Shown: positions 1 through 9,906 of the stretch, piece after piece
How the letters are laid out: each line of letters begins with the position of its first letter
How positions within the stretch are numbered: position 1 is the first letter of the stretch
From: a virus
IMG/VR virus record: IMGVR_UViG_3300042549_009927
Span: 1 to 26,437 of that record
Direction: 5' to 3' (one strand)
Length of the DNA stretch: 26,437 nucleotides
Made by a program: the position numbers and the translations under genes
Notes under the pieces: generated by a model
The model's input: only the letters and a program-made list of their open reading frames with translations
The model's database searches: none
What the model was told of the DNA's origin: nothing

Positions 1-261
1 ACTGGTCACTGGAACTTTAGTCTTCCAGTTACAGCACAAAACTCAAACTTTACGTTTTCAGCGGCAATTCTTGACGATGGAGCTTCTTGGTATGGTGGCA
101 TAGGAAATGGTAACTACACAGGTTCAACCACAAGCTTTGCAGTAATTATCCCTGGCACAAATGCTGCTGTCACAACGTGGGCAGTAGTCGGTAACGGTGG
201 TCCGTTTGAGTGGGGAACTGCAGATAACATCACAATTTCAGGAAGCTACGAAGCAGTCTAA
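1..261 (+). CDS. C-terminal fragment of a probable virion structural protein (5' end outside window)
   Basis: Frame 1 is open from the first base to TAA at 259-261, giving 86 residues with no start inside the window. The fragment is rich in Thr, Asn, Gly and aromatic residues (for example GHWNFSLPV, GGIGNGNYTGSTTSF, AVVGNGGPFEW). It has few charges and no membrane segment, as expected for an all-beta tip or C-terminal domain of a phage fibre or appendage protein. It sits directly upstream of two collagen-like fibre genes on the same strand, which supports a virion role. I do not recognise the family. The reading frame is solid; the function is an inference from composition and neighbours. Confidence 0.7.
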   Translation, partial: TGHWNFSLPVTAQNSNFTFSAAILDDGASWYGGIGNGNYTGSTTSFAVIIPGTNAAVTTWAVVGNGGPFEWGTADNITISGSYEAV

Positions 262-314
262 TTTAATAAGAATTTAGAGTTTAATTTTATTTTAATCACC
301 TTTTTTATTTAGGG

Positions 315-348
315 TAAAATTGGCTTTGGGAATCATCCCACTCGAGTG
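315..348 (+). promoter_or_regulatory. Possible promoter (-10 TAAAAT) with a structured 5' leader for the first fibre gene
   Basis: The gap 262-363 is very AT-rich. TAAAAT at 315-320 matches a -10 box at five of six positions; no convincing -35 is visible 17-18 bp upstream. About 7 nt downstream, TGGGA (327-331) and TCCCA (336-340) form a 5-bp hairpin with a 4-nt loop. It is followed by the perfect 10-bp palindrome CACTCGAGTG (339-348). If transcription starts near 327, the RNA would begin with the hairpin. The ribosome site before the ATG at 364 is weak (GAGAAAA). Confidence 0.35.
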
Positions 349-354
349 AAATGA

Positions 355-2502
<2,148 letters not shown>

Positions 2503-2520
2503 CCTAAATATTAGGTAGAA

Positions 2521-2556
2521 ACTGCCCATCTTTTCACGAAGGTGGGCAGTTTTTTT
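2521..2556 (+). terminator. Rho-independent terminator after fibre gene 1
   Basis: ACTGCCCATC (2521-2530) pairs with GGTGGGCAGT (2541-2550). This makes a 10-bp GC-rich stem with one G-T wobble and a 10-nt loop. A run of seven T follows (2550-2556). It lies 18 nt after the stop codon of the first fibre gene. Confidence 0.9.
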
Positions 2557-2579
2557 ATATAGAAAGTTCAAATTTGTAG

Positions 2580-2585
2580 TATAGT
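2580..2585 (+). promoter_or_regulatory. Possible -10 box before fibre gene 2
   Basis: TATAGT at 2580-2585 matches TATAAT at five of six positions. It lies between the terminator and the next ATG, where a new promoter would be expected. No clear -35 is visible. AAGAGAG, 5 nt before the ATG at 2619, can serve as the ribosome site. Confidence 0.3.
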
Positions 2586-2618
2586 AGTGCCATCCTTTTG
2601 CTGAAGTAAGAGAGTAAT

Positions 2619-3911
<1,293 letters not shown>

Positions 3912-3936
3912 ACTAACAGAAAAGGAAAAATAAAAA

Positions 3937-4317
3937 ATGGCAGCAGCACCAAATTTTGCCGCGACTGTTCGCGTCTCGGCAGCTAATATTGCAACAGCCG
4001 ACACTTCGCGTACCTCACCTACCAACGTAGGTACCGTGTTCACCGCAGGAGCAAGCGGCTCACGCATCGACGAGATCAACATCGTCTCGACGGGAACTAC
4101 AACCGCGGGAGTAGTACGTCTATGGGTATACACTGGTTCAACATACTATTTACTTCAAGAAGTTATGGTGACTGCTGTTACTCCATCTACTACTCAAGCT
4201 GTGTTTTCATCCACATCTACCTATAATAATTTTATGTTACCTTCTGGGCATTCACTTAGAGCAACAACTAATAATTCAGAATCTTTTAACGTTATAGCTT
4301 TTGGTGGAGACTTTTAA
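3937..4317 (+). CDS. Small beta-rich virion-type protein (126 aa), function unknown
   Basis: The protein has alternating hydrophobic and Thr/Ser residues and the stretches SRIDEINIVSTGTTTAG, RLWVYTGSTYYLL and LPSGHSLRATTNN, ending in FGGDF. Small beta-sandwich proteins of this look recur in phage structural modules, but I cannot name a family with certainty. AAAAGGAAAAA lies just upstream of the ATG as the ribosome site. It sits 25 nt after the second fibre and 19 nt before the first repeat protein, in one likely transcription unit. No signal peptide or membrane segment is seen. A role at the tip of the headless second fibre, or as a decoration protein, is possible. Confidence 0.75.
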   Translation: MAAAPNFAATVRVSAANIATADTSRTSPTNVGTVFTAGASGSRIDEINIVSTGTTTAGVVRLWVYTGSTYYLLQEVMVTAVTPSTTQAVFSSTSTYNNFMLPSGHSLRATTNNSESFNVIAFGGDF

Positions 4318-4336
4318 TCTATAAAGGAGTCTTTTA

Positions 4337-7300
4337 ATGAATTATGGTAGGGAAGATGGATTTAATAATAACACCGAAATAGTTAACGGTGAGTATAACC
4401 CTACAACTTTACAGAATGAAAGACAAGGTTATTTACGCTTTTTTCTTAAAGGATTTGAACCCGAGGATTTTTCATTGTCTTCTGTTGATGAGTCATATAC
4501 TTTTAGTAAAAGATCAAGTAAGTCTTCTGTAGCAACAGGCCAGCTTTGGGCTAGAGAAACAATAAGTAAGACTCAAGTACTATCTTCTGTTACATATGGA
4601 AACGGAGTGTGGGTAGCTGGTGGGGGACAAGGAAGTTTATTCATATCAACTAACGGTGGGACAGTATGGAATGTTCCATCATCTTATACTTCTACCGCTA
4701 ATAACATTAATACACTTTCATATGGAAATGGCGTTTTTGTAGCGGCAGGTGCTTCTGGATTCTTTAGAGTATCAACTGTAGAGACTACATGGAGTGCAAT
4801 TGGAACTAATACTTCTTCAGGTATTCATGCAGTCGCGTATGGAAATGGTGTGTGGGTAGCGACAGGTGTACTTGGAATACTGTTACGCTCAGATAATTTA
4901 TACACATGGAGTCAACCAACTACTTCAAATACAAGTACTTTAAACTCTATTTTTTACGGTAATGGTATCTGGGTTGCAGGAGGTAATAGTGGAGCAGTAA
5001 GAACATCTACTGATAGTGGTGTGACGTGGAGAGGATACGGATCTAACTTTGGCACAACTGCCATAACTTCAATTGCATACGGAAACGGCACGTGGGTCGC
5101 GGTGGGTGCAAGTGGAACGTTAAGAACGTCTACTGATGCACTAACATGGAACACGCAAACTTCACAGTTTGGTTCAACTACTATTTTCTCGGTTGCATAT
5201 GGAAATGGAATTTTTGCTGCGGTAGGAAGCGCAGGAACGTTAAGAACGTCTACTGATGCAATAAACTGGAACACGCAAACGTCACAGTTTGGTTCAACTT
5301 TAATTCAATCCATTGCATATGGAAATGGAATTTTTGCTGCGGTAGGAAGCGCAGGAACGTTAAGAACGTCTACTGATGCACTAACATGGAACACGCAAAC
5401 TTCACAGTTTGGTGCAACTGCTATTGCAGCCGTTGCGTACGGCAACGGTGTCTGGGTTGCAGGAGGAAGCGCAGGAACGTTAAGAACGTCTACTGATGCA
5501 ATAAACTGGAACACGCAAACGTCACAGTTTGGTTCAAGCGGTATCATTTCAATTGCGTATGGTAATGGAATTTTTGTTGCGGCGGGAGACGGAGGTACAA
5601 TTTCATCATCAACTAACCCAGGCGTAGTGTGGGTTTCATCTAACTCTTTTTCTACAACTACTTTTACATCTATTACGTATGGAAATGGAACTTTTGCTGT
5701 GCTAGGAGGCTCCGCTCCATCTATGCGCACATCTACAAACGCTGTTACCTGGGTTTCAACGATGCCTCCGATAAAACTTTCAGGTTCAAGTGGTTTACAA
5801 TCAATTGCATATGGAAATGGACTGTGGGTTGTAGGTGGAACTTCAGGTGTTATGGCTATATCAACTGGAAATCTTGTAAAATGGAAAGAACTTGGTTCTG
5901 GCTCATCTACTATTCATTCAGTTGCGTATGGAAATGGCGTGTGGATAGCAGGGTACAGTGCCGGAGCTCTGCGGACCTCAACAGATAGTGCACAAAACTG
6001 GAATTTAGTTGGAGTAGATAGAACAGGTATATGTAGTATTGCATATGGAAATGGAGTTTGGCTAGTTTCACATGCAGGCACAGGTGATAGACAATACGTT
6101 ATATCAACAGACAACGGTGCTACTTGGACTGATACGCAAAGTGCTGGATTAAATGGGCAGCAAGCTATTCAATTAAGTTTTGGTAATGGAACTTTTGTTG
6201 CTGCAATTACGGGTGGAGTGATACAAGCGTCAACTGATGATGGTACTACTTGGAGAAATAACGGAACCATAGACTTAGGCTCGTCTGCAGCTTTATCCGC
6301 TGTTGCATACGGTAGCGGCACGTGGGTAGCTGGAACTTCAAGTGCCTTAATATCGTCAAGTGATTCAATTTACTGGCAAAGAAGACATAATCCAAGTGGA
6401 GTAACATATTCTGCCTTTGGAAACAGCGTCTGGGTGGCAACTTCAGGAACTTCAATAAGAACCTCTGTTGATGGAATTTCATGGACACTGCAGACCTCTA
6501 ACTTTGGTTCAAGTACTATATGTGCGGTTGCGTATGGGAATGGCACGTGGACAGCGGTAGGCGCAGGTGGAACACTGCGGACCTCAACGGATAACGGTGT
6601 GATCTGGAATACACAAACTTCACAGTTTGGAACAACTGGAATCAACGCTATTGCATATGGAAACGGCACTTGGGTAGCTGGAGGACAAGCAGGAACGTTA
6701 AGAACTTCAACAAACGGCGGTGTGACCTGGAACACGCAGACGTCAACGTTTGGAACCAGTGCGATTAGCTCGGTTGCATATGGAAATGGTGTCTTTATAG
6801 CAGGAGGAGCAGGAGGAGCGATAAGAACTTCACCTGATGGTGTTACGTGGACCACGCGTACTTCTAATACTACAACTGCAATCCAGTCAGTCGCGTACGG
6901 CAACGGCACGTGGGCAGCTGGAGGAAATGGAGGAATGATAAGAACATCAACGGATAACGGTGTGACGTGGACAACACAGACTGGTTTTGGTACAAGTGTG
7001 ATTAGCTCTATCGGATATGGTAACGGTTTATTCGTAGCTGCTGGACCTAGTGGTATGATGAGAACGTCAACGGATAACGGTGTGACGTGGTATCAATATG
7101 GACCTAACTTTGGCACATCAGCTGTCCAGTCAGTCGCGTACGGCAACGGTGTCTGGGTAGCTGGAGGTGCGAGTGGAACGTTAAGAACTTCAACTGACGC
7201 GCTTAACTGGAATACGCAAACGTCACAATTTGGTTCAAGTGGGATTAGCTCGGTTGCATATGGAAATGGAATTTTTGTTGCGGTGGGTATAGGTGGAGCG

Positions 7301-8845
7301 ATAAGAACTTCACCTGATGGTGTTACGTGGACCACGCGTACTTCTAATACTACAAGTAGTTTGGATAAAGTTGCCTATGGTAATAACACATGGGTAGCAG
7401 GAGGATTTACCAGTGGTGGAACTAACAGCATAAGAACATCAACGGATAACGGTGTTACGTGGACTACGCAGGCATCTAACTACGGTGCTAACAATATTAA
7501 CTCTTTACTTTATGGTAATGGAATATTTTTTCTTGCTGCGTCTAGTGGAAATTATAGAACTTCTACTGATGGACTAACATGGGTTACCAGAACATCTCCA
7601 TTAGGTAGTAGCACCATAACAGCATCTGCTTATGGAAATGGTATATTTATAATTTCTGCTAACTTTGCAACGCGAATTTCAAGTAACGCTATAGACTGGT
7701 ACACTCATGGTTCAAATTTTTCTTCTTCTCCTAGTACATGCGTTGTATCTTATGGTAATGGAATATTTTTAGCTGGTAACAGCTCTGGTCAACTTTTTTC
7801 TTCTACTGACTCAATTTTTTGGACCACACGAACTTCTAACTTTGGATCAAGTGGAATTAGTGCTGTTGCGTATGCAAACGGAACGTGGGTCTTGGGAGGC
7901 GCGGGGGGAACGCTGCGGACCTCAACTGATAATGCGATAACATGGAATACGCAAACTTCACAGTTTGGTGGAGCTGTAATCCAGTCAATTACTTATAGTA
8001 ATGGAATTTGGGTTGCTGGAGGTGCGAGTGGAACGTTAAGAACTTCAACTGACGCGCTTAACTGGAATACGCAAACTTCACAGTTTGGAACCAGTGCGAT
8101 TAGCTCGGTTGCATATGGAAATGGAATTTTTGCTGCAGCAGGTGCGGGTGGAGCGTTAAGAACATCTACTGATGCACTCAATTGGTATGCTTATGGAATT
8201 CAATTTGGATCTTCTACTATTCAGTCTTCTGCCTACGGCAATGGAGTGTACGTAGCAGCTGGTGATGGTGGAACTTTAAAAACTTCAACTGATCTAATAG
8301 TCTGGACGCAACAAACATCACAGTTTGGATCTAGTATAATTCGCTCTGTTGCATATGGTAACGGCACGTGGACAGCGGTAGGCGCAGGTGGAACACTGCG
8401 GACCTCAACGAATAACGGTGTGACGTGGAATACGCAGACGTCAACGTTTGGAACCAGTGATATTCGCTCTATTGCATATGGAAATGGCGTGTGGATAGCA
8501 GGAGGAGATACATTTGGTACAATTAGTATTTCAAGTGATGCAGTTAATTGGACAACTAGAGAATCAGGATTTAAAAATGGTAAAGTTCAATCAGTTGCCT
8601 ATGGAGATGGCTTATGGACAATTGTAAGTAGTGCTGAGCCTGTCAATAAGATAAGAACATCAACGGATAACGGTGTGACATGGAATACACAACATTATAC
8701 TGGCTCAAGCAGCTTTAACGCAGTTGCCTATGGAAATAATACATGGGTAGCACTTACTCAAGGGCACTTGTACAGATCTGACTTATTAGTGGGCTATAAT
8801 CAACCTATAGACCCAAATCTATCTATTGTTGGATGGACACAATGA
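4337..8845 (+). CDS. Giant Asp-box (BNR) repeat protein 1, 35 blades (1502 aa)
   Basis: AAAGGAG (4322-4328), 8 nt before the ATG, fixes the start. Residues 1-86 are unique. Then 35 repeats of about 40 residues follow (hand count), each of the form YGNG-x-WVAGG-x-x-G-x-LRTSTD-x-x-x-W, with a T-Q-T-S-x-FG segment and I-x-SVA before the next YGNG. S-T-D-N-G-V-T-W fits the Asp-box motif of sialidase-like beta-propellers. The last repeat (YGNNTW) lacks the Trp strand. The N-terminus supplies a matching strand (QLWARETISK) before the first YGNG, as expected for a circularly closed propeller. Thirty-five is five times seven, suggesting five seven-bladed propellers. No sialidase catalytic residues or signal peptide were recognised. 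A host-glycan-binding adhesin is the best guess; an alternative is a continuous solenoid. It overlaps the next gene by ATGA. Confidence 0.88.
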   Translation: MNYGREDGFNNNTEIVNGEYNPTTLQNERQGYLRFFLKGFEPEDFSLSSVDESYTFSKRSSKSSVATGQLWARETISKTQVLSSVTYGNGVWVAGGGQGSLFISTNGGTVWNVPSSYTSTANNINTLSYGNGVFVAAGASGFFRVSTVETTWSAIGTNTSSGIHAVAYGNGVWVATGVLGILLRSDNLYTWSQPTTSNTSTLNSIFYGNGIWVAGGNSGAVRTSTDSGVTWRGYGSNFGTTAITSIAYGNGTWVAVGASGTLRTSTDALTWNTQTSQFGSTTIFSVAYGNGIFAAVGSAGTLRTSTDAINWNTQTSQFGSTLIQSIAYGNGIFAAVGSAGTLRTSTDALTWNTQTSQFGATAIAAVAYGNGVWVAGGSAGTLRTSTDAINWNTQTSQFGSSGIISIAYGNGIFVAAGDGGTISSSTNPGVVWVSSNSFSTTTFTSITYGNGTFAVLGGSAPSMRTSTNAVTWVSTMPPIKLSGSSGLQSIAYGNGLWVVGGTSGVMAISTGNLVKWKELGSGSSTIHSVAYGNGVWIAGYSAGALRTSTDSAQNWNLVGVDRTGICSIAYGNGVWLVSHAGTGDRQYVISTDNGATWTDTQSAGLNGQQAIQLSFGNGTFVAAITGGVIQASTDDGTTWRNNGTIDLGSSAALSAVAYGSGTWVAGTSSALISSSDSIYWQRRHNPSGVTYSAFGNSVWVATSGTSIRTSVDGISWTLQTSNFGSSTICAVAYGNGTWTAVGAGGTLRTSTDNGVIWNTQTSQFGTTGINAIAYGNGTWVAGGQAGTLRTSTNGGVTWNTQTSTFGTSAISSVAYGNGVFIAGGAGGAIRTSPDGVTWTTRTSNTTTAIQSVAYGNGTWAAGGNGGMIRTSTDNGVTWTTQTGFGTSVISSIGYGNGLFVAAGPSGMMRTSTDNGVTWYQYGPNFGTSAVQSVAYGNGVWVAGGASGTLRTSTDALNWNTQTSQFGSSGISSVAYGNGIFVAVGIGGAIRTSPDGVTWTTRTSNTTSSLDKVAYGNNTWVAGGFTSGGTNSIRTSTDNGVTWTTQASNYGANNINSLLYGNGIFFLAASSGNYRTSTDGLTWVTRTSPLGSSTITASAYGNGIFIISANFATRISSNAIDWYTHGSNFSSSPSTCVVSYGNGIFLAGNSSGQLFSSTDSIFWTTRTSNFGSSGISAVAYANGTWVLGGAGGTLRTSTDNAITWNTQTSQFGGAVIQSITYSNGIWVAGGASGTLRTSTDALNWNTQTSQFGTSAISSVAYGNGIFAAAGAGGALRTSTDALNWYAYGIQFGSSTIQSSAYGNGVYVAAGDGGTLKTSTDLIVWTQQTSQFGSSIIRSVAYGNGTWTAVGAGGTLRTSTNNGVTWNTQTSTFGTSDIRSIAYGNGVWIAGGDTFGTISISSDAVNWTTRESGFKNGKVQSVAYGDGLWTIVSSAEPVNKIRTSTDNGVTWNTQHYTGSSSFNAVAYGNNTWVALTQGHLYRSDLLVGYNQPIDPNLSIVGWTQ
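5101..5520 (+). repeat. Near-perfect 120-bp tandem repeats within the array
   Basis: The segments at 5101, 5221, 5341 and 5461 align with a period of exactly 120 bp. For example, 40 consecutive bases at 5221-5260 recur at 5341-5380. Small blocks alternate between copies (ctaacatgg or ataaactgg before aacacgcaaac), a sign of duplication followed by conversion. Confidence 0.85.
7865..7929 (+). repeat. 65-bp cassette shared exactly with 11817-11881 in the third repeat gene
   Basis: The two segments are identical by hand alignment. They include an unusual YANG variant of the repeat start and a GC-rich stretch (ggcgcggggggaacg). The flanks differ on both sides. Sharing a rare variant between two genes argues for transfer by recombination, not independent evolution. 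Confidence 0.8.
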
Positions 8846-9906
8846 ATAAAAATATAAGAAAAAACTACTATGATACAGGTGAAATAGTATTTGGTATTGA
8901 CTCACCAGGAAGTTCATGGGTAAAACTTGATGGAAGCGTAGTTAAAGTTGATAGTAATTTTTCTAATAAACTTTCTAATTCTTCTTTAGCAAATTTAAAA
9001 TTTTTAAATGATGGAAGTGGACTAAATATATGTGCGGTTGCGTACGGCAACGGTGTCTGGGTAGCTGGAGGTGCATCAGGAGTACTGCGTACGTCAACAG
9101 ATGAACTTAACTGGAATACGCAAACTTCACAGTTTGGTTCAAGTACTATTTTTTCAATTGCTTATGGAAATGGAACTTTCGTTGCTGTAGGCGCGGGTAC
9201 AGCTTTAAGAACATCAGAAAATGGTATTACATGGACTACGCGAACTTCTACATTTTTTACAGCCATATGTGCTGTTGCGTATGGTAATGGCGCGTGGATT
9301 GCTGTCGGTAGTTCAGCAAGTGTAAGAACATCAACGGATAACGGTGTGACGTGGACAACACAGACATCTAATTACAGCGCAACTATATGCTCTGTTGCCT
9401 ACGGAAACGGCACGTGGGTTTTTGGAGGTGTAGGTGGAGGATTACGTACCTCAACTGATAACGGTGTGACGTGGAACACGCAAACAACTTTAAACTATTT
9501 AGTAACAGGAATTTCTAAAATAGCGTATGGAAATGGAATTTGGGCAGTAGCTTCAATTAACGCAGATGATACTATACAAACTTCTACTAACCTTATAAAC
9601 TGGTCTATCCCAAAAACGTATACATCAGGACAAATAGCCAGTTATGCTTTAACATACGCAGATAATAAGTGGTTATTAGGAGGAATAAACAGTCAAGGAA
9701 TTATGATTTCTACGGATGCACTTAACTGGAATACGCAGATATCATTAAATAATATAAATTCGATAGTTTACGATGCAGCTTATGGTAATAATGCATGGGT
9801 TGTAGTTGGACTGGGCGTAATTGCAACAACAAAAATATTAACTACTTTTAAAACACCTAATACATATCTCGGTAATGGTGTATATGGATGGATGAAAATA
9901 AAATGA
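8842..9906 (+). CDS. Asp-box (BNR) repeat protein 2, 7 blades (354 aa)
   Basis: I chose the ATG at 8842, which overlaps the upstream stop as ATGA, over the ATG at 8833. The third repeat gene shows the same arrangement, and MNKN resembles its MNNQ start. Residues 1-67 include TGEIVFGIDSPGSSW, which matches TGSVIY...SPGPGW in the third protein, so both share an N-terminal module. Seven repeats follow from residue 68. The sixth (YADNKW) and seventh (YGNNAW) are diverged, and the C-terminus GVYGWMKIK resembles the GYTPWIKT end of the third protein. Seven repeats with a split last blade fit a single seven-bladed propeller. This is the shortest member and probably closest to a minimal unit. The Asp-box segments (STDNGVTW) are intact in several repeats. 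No enzymatic site was recognised. Confidence 0.88.
   Translation: MNKNIRKNYYDTGEIVFGIDSPGSSWVKLDGSVVKVDSNFSNKLSNSSLANLKFLNDGSGLNICAVAYGNGVWVAGGASGVLRTSTDELNWNTQTSQFGSSTIFSIAYGNGTFVAVGAGTALRTSENGITWTTRTSTFFTAICAVAYGNGAWIAVGSSASVRTSTDNGVTWTTQTSNYSATICSVAYGNGTWVFGGVGGGLRTSTDNGVTWNTQTTLNYLVTGISKIAYGNGIWAVASINADDTIQTSTNLINWSIPKTYTSGQIASYALTYADNKWLLGGINSQGIMISTDALNWNTQISLNNINSIVYDAAYGNNAWVVVGLGVIATTKILTTFKTPNTYLGNGVYGWMKIK
9043..9906 (+). repeat. Array of 7 protein-coding repeats of about 120 bp
   Basis: The first four repeats are close to those of the neighbouring arrays; for example the run gcgtacggcaacggtgtctg near 9040 also occurs near 7137 and 10727. Repeats 5-7 are diverged and AT-rich. Confidence 0.88.

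Larger units (their letters stand above)
4595..8845 (+). repeat. Array of 35 protein-coding repeats of about 120 bp
   Basis: The unit is about 120 bp (40 codons), ranging from about 36 to 45 codons. Repeats 5-8 (about 5101-5520) are almost perfect 120-bp tandem copies. Repeats near 5600-6480 and 7380-7850 are strongly diverged and more AT-rich. Identical peptides are written in different codon sets (RTSTD as cggacctcaacggat or agaacgtctactgat), and these variants are scattered through the array. Confidence 0.9.

Noticed and set aside
8833-8841. Longer start (ATG at 8833) for the second Asp-box protein, and the ATG at 9888 for the third
   Set aside because: In both cases a start overlapping the upstream stop as ATGA gives a similar N-terminus (MNKN, MNNQ) and is the simpler coupling.
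4337-8845. Sialidase enzyme
   Set aside because: Asp boxes alone are structural; no Arg triad, FRIP motif or nucleophile Tyr/Glu pair was recognised in the repeats.
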